This document shows, piece after piece, positions 1 to 9,500 of a stretch of DNA of 64,000 bases. The stretch is from assembly GCA_937974565.1 (NCBI GenBank), contig CALJWL010000013.1, positions 1 through 64,000 of the forward strand. Reading direction: 5' to 3'. Position 1 is the first letter of the stretch; every line of letters starts with the position of its first letter. Both the position numbers and the translations under genes were made by a program. The DNA comes from an uncultured Arenicella sp. Lineage in GTDB: Bacteria; Pseudomonadota; Gammaproteobacteria; Arenicellales; Arenicellaceae. Below the pieces are notes generated by a model. The model did no database searches. It was given only the letters and a program-made list of their open reading frames with translations, and was not told the origin of the DNA.

Positions 1-1
1 C

Positions 2-220
2 ACCGCAATGAACATCGTTGGCTCCCTTCCCTGTTTTGATGGTACGAGTTTTGGCCCTGGTATGTTTAGGGCTTCGCAACTCGATTGCGTGAATATAGGC
101 GATGGAAGAGGGCAAGCTATATTCTTAGCCAGTGTGCAACACGACCAACCCCCTCCCCTTAAAAATGCCAATGGAAATTCGTCCTTCGACATTTTTCAAG
201 CCATTGATGACACATTCTAG
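2..220 (+). CDS. partial ORF at left edge, unrecognised
   Basis: The frame is open from the first complete codon of the window to a TAG at 218-220, so this may be the C-terminal 70 or so residues of a gene that starts outside. I do not recognise the product: it is Gly/Ser/Asp rich and has no membrane segment. The opposite strand is also open over part of this stretch, so the strand is not certain. No terminator is visible before the next gene at 290. Confidence 0.3.
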   Translation, partial: TAMNIVGSLPCFDGTSFGPGMFRASQLDCVNIGDGRGQAIFLASVQHDQPPPLKNANGNSSFDIFQAIDDTF

Positions 221-289
221 ATGTTGAGTTTTATCGATAGCCTTATTAAACGACTGTAACGCGTATTAAAGATTACGATCAAAACTTTT

Positions 290-1279
290 ATGAAATTGCT
301 GTTTCTCACCGATCACAGACACCACCGACATTTCGATTCCGTTTATTTGTTATCTAAATGGGCCGAGACTCTTGTTGGTGTTGACGTTTATCTCGCCAGT
401 TTAGGCAGCACCGTAAACACACTCAACGCCACTTCGCAGCACTTCAGCTTTATTTCGGCCGTGCGAGTTGATCGTCAACAAAACTATGCTAGCAGAGATA
501 AATTATACGACAATGGCGCACGCCCACTTAACACCAATGATGTTGACTGGGTTTGCCTTCGCGTATTGCCTATCCGTGAAAACACCCTGTTAAAAATAAA
601 AGCGTCGTTTCCTACAGCGCAATTTATCAACAGCGTTGACGCTGTATTGCGAACTGAATCAAAAGACTATTTACTCAACTTTCCGGAACTCTGCCCAGAC
701 ATTCAGTTATGCGCATCGCTAACAGACGTCAAGCACTTTACCAATAATCGGCCCGCTGTACTCAAGCCTTTGTATGGCTATGGCGGCGCATCAAACCTGT
801 TGATAACTTCGGATACGTGCTATGAGGGTGTCAAGCGCTTAACCAGGCCTGAGCTATTTAATCTAATTGACGAGCGACTTAATTCAGGCCATCGATACTT
901 GGCCATGGAGTTTCTTCCCGCTTATGAATTAGGCGATAGACGGATTTTAGTTGTGGATGGCGAAATTGTGGGGGCCAGCCTGAGAGTGCCGCAAGGTAAT
1001 TGGCTGTGTAACGTCTCAAGTGGCGGCAATGTTATTAACACCAAGATTAATGAAGAAGAGTATCGTGCTGCCGATATTTTAAGTGCAAAACTCAAACATG
1101 AGGGGGTGCGCATGTTCGGTATCGATACCCTGATTGGAAATAACGGGAAACGGCTAGTAAGCGAAATAAACACCTGTTGCCCGGGCGGCTTTTACTCGAT
1201 CCACACCGTTTTAAAGAACCGCGAAATAAAATATAAAACAACGCAAAGCATCAAACGGATTTTAACTTCGAATGAGTGA
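290..1279 (+). CDS. ATP-grasp protein, glutathione synthetase-like
   Basis: A 329-residue protein with the layout of the GshB/RimK ATP-grasp fold. The ATP-binding strand and glycine loop KPLYGYGGAS lie near residue 160. A GDRRILVVDGE segment near 215-226 is typical of glutathione synthetases, and the metal-binding segment SEINTCCPGG is near 297. Such enzymes join a carboxylate to an amine through an acyl phosphate. The N-terminal 120 residues do not match classical GshB by eye, so the substrate may differ from gamma-Glu-Cys. The stop overlaps the start of the glycosyltransferase at 1272 by 8 bases, implying translational coupling and a shared pathway, perhaps a glycosylated peptide or amino-acid conjugate (inference). 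Confidence 0.75.
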   Translation: MKLLFLTDHRHHRHFDSVYLLSKWAETLVGVDVYLASLGSTVNTLNATSQHFSFISAVRVDRQQNYASRDKLYDNGARPLNTNDVDWVCLRVLPIRENTLLKIKASFPTAQFINSVDAVLRTESKDYLLNFPELCPDIQLCASLTDVKHFTNNRPAVLKPLYGYGGASNLLITSDTCYEGVKRLTRPELFNLIDERLNSGHRYLAMEFLPAYELGDRRILVVDGEIVGASLRVPQGNWLCNVSSGGNVINTKINEEEYRAADILSAKLKHEGVRMFGIDTLIGNNGKRLVSEINTCCPGGFYSIHTVLKNREIKYKTTQSIKRILTSNE

Positions 1280-2195
1280 AATAACGTTCTCAGTGGTTGT
1301 GCCTCTGTACAACAAAGCCGCGTATATTAAGCGGGCTTTAGCGTCGGTCTACTCACAAACCCTCTATCCAAAAGAACTCATTATTATTGATGATTTCAGC
1401 ACTGATAATAGCTTTCATGTCGCTGAACAATACATCAAATCAAAACAACAATCGCACCCCAGTATAGCCGTAAGGACAATACGCAATGAACGCAATATGG
1501 GCCCAGGCGCAGCAAGAAACAGAGGACTAAATGTGGCAACCTCAGACTTTGTCTTGTTCTTAGATGCCGACGACGAGTATCAACCAAAACTGTTGTGTAA
1601 CATTAGTAAGTTAGCCGTGCAAGGCAAGGCAAAGGTGGTGATCTTTGGCTACCATCGCCGCCCCGAAGATAGGTTAATGCCCAATCCAGACTGTTTATTA
1701 AATTCAGGCAGCTTACCGCACTGGCTCAGCCCATTTGACTCTCATGCATGCGAACTGAATCAACCGTTAGGCTTTGTCAATGACAGGCATTACCCTGTAG
1801 GGCCCGGCAGCAACGTGGCCGTTCACCGAGATATGATTAGGACAATTCGTTATGACGAGAGCGCACATGTGTATGAAGGCATTGATTTTTGGTTTCGTGT
1901 TATCCGCCATGCCGCTCATAAACAAGGTAAAATTTACTATCTCATCAAAGCCTTTCACACGGTGTACAGTGTGCCAGAGAGCTTAATCAGAAAGCCATTA
2001 CAATTCTGCGATATTGAACACCCTGTAATATTAAAGCGCTACCGCAACAGCACTGATCCGCACGAGAGACAGTTACACAACAGAATTGCAAAAGCTTGGT
2101 TCGAAAACACGCTTCAAAGACTGAGCCGACGCACCGCCAAACTGCGCTTTGTTTGGCGCTATAAAACCTACCTTTGGTTAGCCTACCGACAATAA
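1272..2195 (+). CDS. family 2 glycosyltransferase
   Basis: A 307-residue GT-A fold transferase. The N-terminus SVVVPLYNKAAYIKRAL followed by IIIDDFSTDNS is the nucleotide-sugar binding half of GT2 enzymes, and FLDADDEY near residue 98 supplies the metal-binding DXD motif. No transmembrane segment is seen, so it is probably cytoplasmic or membrane-associated. It is coupled to the ATP-grasp gene by an 8-base overlap. Its C-terminal region (STD.H...L..R, then RF.W.YK) closely resembles that of the opposing gene at 2183-3097, so the two are paralogues. Acceptor and donor cannot be deduced. Confidence 0.85.
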   Translation: MSEITFSVVVPLYNKAAYIKRALASVYSQTLYPKELIIIDDFSTDNSFHVAEQYIKSKQQSHPSIAVRTIRNERNMGPGAARNRGLNVATSDFVLFLDADDEYQPKLLCNISKLAVQGKAKVVIFGYHRRPEDRLMPNPDCLLNSGSLPHWLSPFDSHACELNQPLGFVNDRHYPVGPGSNVAVHRDMIRTIRYDESAHVYEGIDFWFRVIRHAAHKQGKIYYLIKAFHTVYSVPESLIRKPLQFCDIEHPVILKRYRNSTDPHERQLHNRIAKAWFENTLQRLSRRTAKLRFVWRYKTYLWLAYRQ

Positions 2196-3097
2196 CGCCA
2201 GTTTAAATATAGATTACTAATAAGCGCGCCTTTATACTGCCAAAAGAAACGCACACGCTGATGGGCTTTTGGCAGTTTTAAAAAGGCGTTTCTAACCCAA
2301 ATTGTGAACACTCTCTTTCTCAGCATTTGGTCATGCACGTCCGTGCTGCCACGCAATATCCCGAATTGGGCAGGCAAGTATATCTGCCCACCATCGTCAA
2401 CTCTCTTTCTTGATACGCTGCCCTCAGTCAAGTGAATGGTGACTCTAATGTCAGTGAGCAGACACCCGGTCTGCTTTTCCTGCGGACAGTTTTTTAACAC
2501 ACGATACCAATACTCCAAGCCCTCAAAACAATTCAAATTTTCTTTATAAAACAAATCGTTAAGTGCTTCGCGCTTACACGCAACACTGCTGCCATTCATA
2601 CCAAAAGAATCGTGACCAAAGGCCGCCACCACATTTTCAATTTTATAAGCGTTTTTCTCTAACCTTGAAATGACTGCCCCCAATTTGTCGCCCACCGGCA
2701 ATACTCGCCCCCCCACATCTCGCTCAAACTGTAAGAATAAAAGTGTGGGATCATAGGCGCTAAAAACTCGCGCTGCTTTCTCGAATACACCAGGATGATA
2801 TTCATCATCAGCGTCAAGTAAAAACACGTAGTCTCCGGTCACCGCCTTTAAGGCCGTATTTCTAGCAACACTGGGGCCACCGTTCACCTTGTGTTCAATG
2901 ATCTGCACCTGAATATTTTCATACAGCTCAGGGTAATGCGACAAAGAGCTTTTCACAATATCCAGACTGCCGTCCGTGCTGACGTCATCAACCACAATAA
3001 CCTCGTACGGTTTTTTGCTCTGAGTCACCACCGACATCAACGCTCTGGCGATGTAAGGCGCTTTATTGTAAAGGGTAATAATGATTGAGAATCGCAT
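2183..3097 (-). CDS. family 2 glycosyltransferase, paralogue of the 1272 gene
   Basis: A 304-residue GT2 enzyme with FSIIITLYNKAPYIARAL at the N-terminus, VVDDVSTDGS, and the DXD region FLLDADDEYHPG near residue 98. It is similar along its whole length to the gene at 1272-2195, including the otherwise unusual C-terminal tail. The two genes run towards each other and overlap by 13 bases at their 3' ends, so antisense interference is possible. It is followed at 6 bases by nothing in its own direction; the hydrolase gene lies just upstream (start at 3928, stop at 3104), so hydrolase and transferase are probably one transcript. Confidence 0.85.
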   Translation of the reverse strand: MRFSIIITLYNKAPYIARALMSVVTQSKKPYEVIVVDDVSTDGSLDIVKSSLSHYPELYENIQVQIIEHKVNGGPSVARNTALKAVTGDYVFLLDADDEYHPGVFEKAARVFSAYDPTLLFLQFERDVGGRVLPVGDKLGAVISRLEKNAYKIENVVAAFGHDSFGMNGSSVACKREALNDLFYKENLNCFEGLEYWYRVLKNCPQEKQTGCLLTDIRVTIHLTEGSVSRKRVDDGGQIYLPAQFGILRGSTDVHDQMLRKRVFTIWVRNAFLKLPKAHQRVRFFWQYKGALISNLYLNWRYCR

Positions 3098-3103
3098 CCT
3101 ATA

Positions 3104-3928
3104 TTACGGCTCCTTACTATCACGGCTAACAAGACGTTGATCAGGGCATGGCAAATAATGAGTCATGCATTTTTGCACCCAAACTAAGGTTTCTTCGAAT
3201 AGCAATTCATTTTTACCCAGCTCATTAAAACCGTGCCCCGCCCCGCTGATAGTGACCAGTTCATACGGGCTGGTTATGTGGCGTAAATTTGACTTCCATG
3301 TCTCATTGATCGCTGTGTTACCAGCAAAAATCAGTTTCACCGGACACTGAATTTTTTTAACTGTTGCGGCGCCTTGCTGGGCACGTTCGCTGATAAGTTC
3401 AACGGAAAGTAGATAGCTGATTTTTAGTTGGGCCAAATAAGCACCCAATTCATCATGGTAAACAAAAGGACCAAAATCAGTCGAGTCATTTTGCAAGCCG
3501 GTATCCCAAAGAATCAGGCTGGCGAGTCTGGATGGGTTCGCATTCATCGCCACACACCCACCTATACTGTGTCCAACCACGTGTATTTCATCGTAGCGTG
3601 AATAAAAGTGTTCTAGAATCAACGAGAGATCTTGACTGAAGAGTGTCAACGAACTATTTGCTAACTTACGCCCACCTAATTCATTCGAGAATAAATCATA
3701 GCGAAACGTGTCAAAGCCGTTGGCAGGGAAAAACCGGGCACCGTTGTAATAAAGGTGATTTTCCTTTTCGCCGGTTAAACCATGAACAAACACAATCAAT
3801 TTTTGCGTTGGCATCTGGCTGTTTAAAACACCATACACACGAAAATCATCTAAGGTTTCCAGCGTTATATACTGTTCTCGCAGATGTCCATTGGCCGCCA
3901 CATATCCAGTCATCCTTGAATTATGCAA
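3104..3928 (-). CDS. alpha/beta hydrolase
   Basis: A 274-residue serine hydrolase of the alpha/beta fold. LIVFVHGLTGEKE provides the oxyanion-hole HG motif near residue 48. GHSIGG near residue 120 is the nucleophile elbow. The late SGAGHGFNELG carries the expected catalytic histidine, and an Asp in the preceding strands completes a triad. No signal peptide is present. Its stop lies 6 bases before the start of the glycosyltransferase at 3097, so the two are likely an operon in which the hydrolase trims an acyl or ester group from the product (inference). Substrate unknown. Confidence 0.8.
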   Translation of the reverse strand: MHNSRMTGYVAANGHLREQYITLETLDDFRVYGVLNSQMPTQKLIVFVHGLTGEKENHLYYNGARFFPANGFDTFRYDLFSNELGGRKLANSSLTLFSQDLSLILEHFYSRYDEIHVVGHSIGGCVAMNANPSRLASLILWDTGLQNDSTDFGPFVYHDELGAYLAQLKISYLLSVELISERAQQGAATVKKIQCPVKLIFAGNTAINETWKSNLRHITSPYELVTISGAGHGFNELGKNELLFEETLVWVQKCMTHYLPCPDQRLVSRDSKEP

Positions 3929-4148
3929 TAGCCTAAAGCACCGCCATTCAAATCGGTAATAGGGTGTAATATTTAGACTAAATGGAAAAGCGAGCCGCCC
4001 AACAAAAGTGCTTTTTACAATACGATTAGTTTCATAACCGCGAAGAACGCCACAACAAAATAGGGATTATTACATACAAAAAACCGTTTCTAATAGGCGC
4101 AATAACGGTGGCGGCTCTTTCGCCGCCCCGCATCAAGCCTACCAACAA

Positions 4149-4982
4149 TTACACAGAGGGCTTACGAAACCTCAGTGTCATTCGATCACTCTCTCCTATT
4201 TCTAGGTATTTTTCTTTGTCTTTTTCACCCAAACCAAGGGTCGGCGGCAAGCGCCATACGCCCTCATCATGATCTTTCAGATCTTTAGGGTTAGCGTTGA
4301 TTTCAGATTTTGCATCCAACTCAAAACCGGCTTTAATTGCGGCTTCAATAACGCGAGACTCAGGTACATAGCCTTTCTTTGCCCACGCAACCGCGTCACC
4401 ACCTTCGGGCGCACGATGTTGCACTACACCTAAGGTACCGCCTGGTTTTATCACTTTGAAAAAGTCGGCGTAAACATCATTGATTAAACCGTCCCTAACC
4501 CAGCCGTGGCTGCTACGGAAAGTCAGCACCATGTCCACTGAGTTCGCTTGCCACAGGTTTCTTGATTGAGGTGGTGAATAAGTTGCCACCTCAATTTTCC
4601 CATAGAGTTCCGGCTGATCCTTAATTTGACCTAACAATGCCTTGTGCTGACGATAACGATATTTAGGTTGGCCTTCGACTTCAATATCATAGCTGCCCGC
4701 GATATAAGTGCCGGTATCGCGCATAGCCGGAGCAAGCACTTCGGTATACCAACCACCACCGGGCGCAATTTCCAACACGCTCATCTCTGGTTTCAAACCA
4801 AAGAACGCCAAAGTGCCAATAGGGTGACGATATTTATTCCGCGCTTTGTTTTTATCACTGCGGTGATCGCCATTCATAGCGACTTCCATTTTTGCAATCA
4901 AATCAACGTCCATAGCAAAACTAGGAAGAGCAACACTGACAAACAACGCAAAAGCACACGCTAGGGCGGGAAAAAAATTCAT
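4149..4982 (-). CDS. exported class I SAM methyltransferase-like protein
   Basis: The start is set at the ATG at 4982 (277 residues) because a GAGG ribosome site lies just upstream; an in-frame TTG 15 bases earlier would overlap that site. Residues 1-24 form a Sec signal peptide ending in a Ser-Phe-Ala type cleavage site. The mature part has a Rossmann methyltransferase core: VLEIAPGGGWYTEVLAP is motif I, and a later segment ending IKPGGTLGVVQHR is motif IV/post-IV. Export of a SAM-fold protein is odd because SAM is cytoplasmic. Related exported methyltransferase-like proteins are known (COG4798-type), with unclear activity. It stands alone between intergenic stretches. Confidence 0.75.
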   Translation of the reverse strand: MNFFPALACAFALFVSVALPSFAMDVDLIAKMEVAMNGDHRSDKNKARNKYRHPIGTLAFFGLKPEMSVLEIAPGGGWYTEVLAPAMRDTGTYIAGSYDIEVEGQPKYRYRQHKALLGQIKDQPELYGKIEVATYSPPQSRNLWQANSVDMVLTFRSSHGWVRDGLINDVYADFFKVIKPGGTLGVVQHRAPEGGDAVAWAKKGYVPESRVIEAAIKAGFELDAKSEINANPKDLKDHDEGVWRLPPTLGLGEKDKEKYLEIGESDRMTLRFRKPSV

Positions 4983-5336
4983 ATAACTTAACCTCAATTT
5001 AATTACGTTTAGCCAACCTAATTAGTCGGCCCTATGTACGTATTCAAAGAATATCATCAATTACAAAGACACTCCGCGGACATCATGACTGAACAACTTG
5101 CTAATCAATTTGTAAAAAACGCCCCAATAATGACCAGCCCATCTTTTAAAGATGAAGCTAACACCGCTTAGCTCTGTGTTACGATCCATGGCGTAGAATA
5201 CCACTTAATTCGAAAGCGCCGCGAATTGGATCGTGTAAACGTCCTGGTAAAGGCAATTAAAGCAGGTTCCTTAATCTACACTGATATGATTTCCTGCTAG
5301 AATTTAATTCAGTTCCGAACCATTCCCCCTGAAAAT
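4983..5336. other. intergenic region, divergent promoters expected
   Basis: About 350 bases separate the divergent methyltransferase-like and DegV genes. The stretch is AT-rich with no credible ORF, no tRNA and no strong hairpin. It probably holds the promoters of both genes, but I see no textbook -35/-10 pair. Confidence 0.5.
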
Positions 5337-6293
5337 ATGAAATACGTTATTATTGTAGACTCAATGTCTAATATGCCTGAGCATGTTCTCAAAACTCGAG
5401 ACAATATAAAAGTAATCCCTCTCAATATCCACATCAAGGGGGAAGCAGAACTGGACTTACTCAATACCGAACAACTCAGACAGTTTTATAGGAAAAACCC
5501 GTTAACCGAAGGCACTAAAGCTGACGCAACCAGCCCCACACCAGAACAAATGTCGGTGTTTCTTCTAAATGAAATTGCACCGCACTACGACTGCGCACTC
5601 TTTCAGAGTACTTCTGCAATCCTCAGTGATGTTTTCAAGTGCATTAAAGAATGCGCTGAAACGATAGAACAGGATGCTCAAGTCATAAGAAAGATGGCCG
5701 GCATTACCGAGCCATTCAAATTGCTATTCAGCAACAGCGGTAATTCCAGTTCGGGACAAACTGTCTTGGCTCTTTATACCGATGCATTGCTGAACACGGG
5801 TATAGCCCCTGTCGCTGCGGTCGAAAACGCGAATCAATTTAAGAAGGTTGTTACAACGTATTCGATTATCAGTGACATTATGGAAGCTCGTACCCGAATG
5901 AAAATGGTTGGGCATAAAACGATTTCAATGACGTCGGCGGTTTCTGGGCAACTCCAAAGAAACGCTCCCTTAGTAAGCTTGCGCAATGATGAATTTAAGA
6001 TCCACCATCTAAAAATCACATACAAGCAAGCAATCAAAAGCCTCTTCGAACACGCTGAGAAGTGTATTGAAGATGGACTTCACCTGCCGATTATTCACGT
6101 TTCATATGCCGGAAGAGTTCGAGATTTGCACAAAATGAAGGAGTTCCAGTCACTGCAAAATAAAGCCAAAAAGCATCGCGTCACGGTTATCTCGGGAATG
6201 ATGTCCATCAGTGCTTGCATAAACTATTCTACCGACTCAATTTCACTTGGAATCGCTCCAAAAGATCAGAAGGCGGAGCCTGCATGGCCTTAG
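5337..6293 (+). CDS. DegV family fatty-acid-binding protein
   Basis: A 318-residue protein with the DegV (FakB) signature. YVIIVDSMSNMP opens the first domain. TSPTPEQM near residue 78 is the conserved Thr-Ser lipid-headgroup site, and a late HVSYAGRVRDL segment resembles the second-domain ligand loop. FakB proteins carry a fatty acid to the kinase FakA. No FakA-like gene is nearby, and solitary DegV proteins in Gram-negatives have unclear roles. The middle (about 100-200) is longer and more divergent than usual. Upstream is untranslated AT-rich sequence; downstream is a hairpin at 6364-6400. Confidence 0.75.
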   Translation: MKYVIIVDSMSNMPEHVLKTRDNIKVIPLNIHIKGEAELDLLNTEQLRQFYRKNPLTEGTKADATSPTPEQMSVFLLNEIAPHYDCALFQSTSAILSDVFKCIKECAETIEQDAQVIRKMAGITEPFKLLFSNSGNSSSGQTVLALYTDALLNTGIAPVAAVENANQFKKVVTTYSIISDIMEARTRMKMVGHKTISMTSAVSGQLQRNAPLVSLRNDEFKIHHLKITYKQAIKSLFEHAEKCIEDGLHLPIIHVSYAGRVRDLHKMKEFQSLQNKAKKHRVTVISGMMSISACINYSTDSISLGIAPKDQKAEPAWP

Positions 6294-6363
6294 CTTTTAC
6301 CAGGCCGAACCACTCACACGCTTCTTACGTCGGCCTCTAATTTCTTAAAATAAGAAGCCAAGC

Positions 6364-6400
6364 ACCTGTTTTATTTAACAAAATGCTCATTAAAACAGGT
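6364..6400 (+). terminator. hairpin after degV-like gene
   Basis: ACCTGTTTTA at 6364-6373 pairs perfectly with TAAAACAGGT at 6391-6400 around a 17-base loop. The following bases are only modestly T-rich, so this is a plausible but not strong intrinsic terminator. Confidence 0.45.
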
Positions 6401-6489
6401 TCAATTTCAATGTTATGGTTATTCAATTTCCTCCTATCGATTGTTAGAGTCATTTTGACTATAATTATTTTTCCGGCAACAGTACGTGC

Positions 6490-6524
6490 TTTTATTAAGC
6501 CCGTCAGTGACCGGCTTAATAAAA
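6490..6524 (+). promoter_or_regulatory. perfect 12-bp stem-loop just upstream of xylanase
   Basis: TTTTATTAAGCC (6490-6501) pairs exactly with GGCTTAATAAAA (6513-6524) around an 11-base loop. It ends about 15 bases before the xylanase ribosome-binding site. It lacks a following T-run in either direction, so it fits a 5'-leader structure or operator better than a terminator. Confidence 0.5.
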
Positions 6525-6552
6525 AAATAAGTTCATCTTGGAGGAGGTTCTC

Positions 6553-9500
6553 ATGTTAAAGAAAACATTGCCCAGTGCGATCACGGTCGCACTTATGGGT
6601 GCATTGTTAACAGCGCCAATCACGGCAAACGCTGACGACCAGTCAAAACAACGAAGTTGGTTCTCGGATTACAGCGGTCCACAGATACAATTTTTAAAAA
6701 CTCGAATCCGTCGCTATATCAGCAGTTTTCGAAGTGACATTAACACTTTGGACGATGCCGGTGATGGTTCAGGGCGCTTGGTTGGTGCCGCCGTGAATAT
6801 TGGGGCGTTTAATTCTGACGCGCGCTACAGAGAAACGCTGGGCGCTGAATTCAGTTATGTGACACCAGAAAACGCAGGCAAATGGAGCTTACTGCAGCCC
6901 AATGGCCCAGATGAATACGATTTTGGGCCATTAGACAAATTTTTAGAGGACGCAGAAGCTAACAATCAGTTGTTCAAGGGGCACACGCTGGTCTGGCATG
7001 AACAACTTCCGAGTTTCATCAACGATGCAACCCCCGCTGAAGAGTTAGCTCGGCTTTCAGAGAATCATATAAACACCGTTCTTAGCCGCTACGCGGGTCG
7101 TATGTATTCTTGGGATGTGGTTAATGAAGCCGTGGCCGAAGACGGCAGTTTGCGAGACTCGATCTGGCTACAAAAACTGGGGGGAGACTATATAGCGAAT
7201 GCGTTTTATCAGGCAAAAGCGGCAGATCCACACGCACAGTTATTGTACAACGACTTTAACATTGACCGCATAAACCCTAAATCAAACGGCGTATATCGTT
7301 TGATGAAAGAGTTAGTAGAAGCTGGGGTACCCATTGATGGTGTGGGTTTTCAAATGCACCTATCGGCCGAATTCGCACCGACAACTGAGCAAATGGTGGA
7401 GAATTTCAAGCGTTTTACTGATCTAGGTTTAACGGTAAACATATCAGAGCTTGATGTGAGAATTGCCAACTTACCATGGGATCAAGCGACCAGCCTGGCG
7501 ATTCAAAAGCAGGTGTATCATCGCGTAGTAGACGCATGCATGATGGTTGCCGGCTGCGAAGCGGTTACTACATGGGGCTTGACCGATCGCTATTCGTTTG
7601 TCGATATAGCTTTCGGGCCAGATGACCCATTACAATTAGATGAAGAGTACGGACGCAAACCAGCGTACTACGGCATGATTGACGGTTTCGTCGGCTTAGA
7701 CTCAGATTCTTTTAACGATAAACCAAATCTGGTGGCTAATGGCAGCTTTGAGGCCGGCGTCGACGGCTGGTTTGCGTTAGGCGATGGTGAGATATCACGA
7801 GAAAAAAGTCGCGGTGTCCGAGGCGCACGTGGGTTAACTGGCCGCAGTATTTTGCAATCATCGGGTCGCACGCAAACCTATAATGGCCCAGCATTGGATC
7901 TTTTGGACCAGCTCTCACCTAACCAAAACTATGATGTATCGGCCTTGGTTTCTATTAAGGGCAAGCCTAGTGTTGGCGACAGACGCTCGCGGTTTGATGA
8001 CGCACGGGTCACCGTTCAACTTCAATGCGCCGGCGAAGATTTGCAGTTTATCGGCATCGCCCAAACTGAGGTGAAACGCCGTCGTTGGGGGCGCTTGGCT
8101 GGCTCATTCAGCACACCAGATTGTGAGTTACAAACGGCCATTATGTACGTAGAAGGCCCTAAACCCGGTGTTTCTTTGCTTGTTGATGACGTCAGTGTTC
8201 GTCCACAAGAATTGATTGAAGCACCGCGTGATGACCTTGGTGAAAATTTGTTAGTTAATGGCGATTTTGAAGCAGGTTTTGAAGGGTGGACTGGGTATGC
8301 TGCTGGTAGCGCCCAACTTGAAGAGCAAGACACGTTCGCAGGCCTAGGCGCTGGCTATGCATTTAATCGTACGAATACCTTTGACGGTATAGCAACCGAG
8401 TTACTTGGGTTGGTTGAAGCCGGCTTAGAGTATGAATTTTCAGCGTTCGTTAAATTAGGCGACGTGGAAGGGTCAGATCGTATTCAAGGCACATTGTTTG
8501 TTAATTGCCCAGCTGGGCCAGAGTTTATATTCATCTCGTCTGTGCCAGTGAGCGATCAAATGTGGACTTACTTTAACGGTCGCACTCAAATCCCTGATTG
8601 CGGGGCAACCAACGTGCAGTTCTATTTTGAAGGACCACAGCCCGGCGTTAGTTTTAAAGTTGACAACGTAAGTGTGCGTGAAGTGCTTAATCAAACCACC
8701 ATTGAAACCCTCATTGACGCACAGTTCGAAGGTGGCAACGAAGGTTGGTTTGGTTTTGGCGATGCGGTACTTCAAACTACGAATGAACAAGCGTTTGAAG
8801 GTAACCAAAGCCTGTTAGTGACTAATCGAACTCAGACCTTTGAAGGGCCAGCGTTCGATATTACGTCTTTAGTTATTGCCGGTGGCACCTATGATTTAAT
8901 GGCACATGCTCGGCTTCGTGGATCGGCTCTGGCCAATGTGAATGCAACCGTCAATGCTGAATGTTCTGATGGCAGCGGACCACAATTTTTGTTTGTGGCC
9001 GGTGCAGAAGTGTCGAACAGCGCTTGGTCTGAACTTACCGGCTCGGTAACACTACCCAACTGCAACTTTAGCCGTGTTCAGATTTACTTTGAGAGCCAAG
9101 ACGCCGAAACTGATATTTTTATCGACAGCGTTAATTTAGTTGGTCAAGCCCAGGCGGCAGGTGACAATCTAGTGTCCAATGCTGACTTTGAAAGCGGCGA
9201 CAGCGCACCGTGGGACGCTACTGGTGGCGAAAGCTTGCAGATCGTCACTGATCCCGTGTTCGAAGGAACTTTCGCACTAAGTGCAATCAATCGCACACAA
9301 ACGTTTGAAGGCCCAGGTATCGATTTAGTGGCGGTCACTGAGTCCAACCAATCCTTTTCAATATCAGGTCAGGTTCGCATTGCGAACGCGGCGAGCGCTC
9401 AAGTGAACGTAACATTGCGCACCACGTGTGCTGATGGCACGGATCTGTTTCTTGGTGCAGGCAGCATAGAGGCCAACGATACGGATTGGGTTTCACTAAC

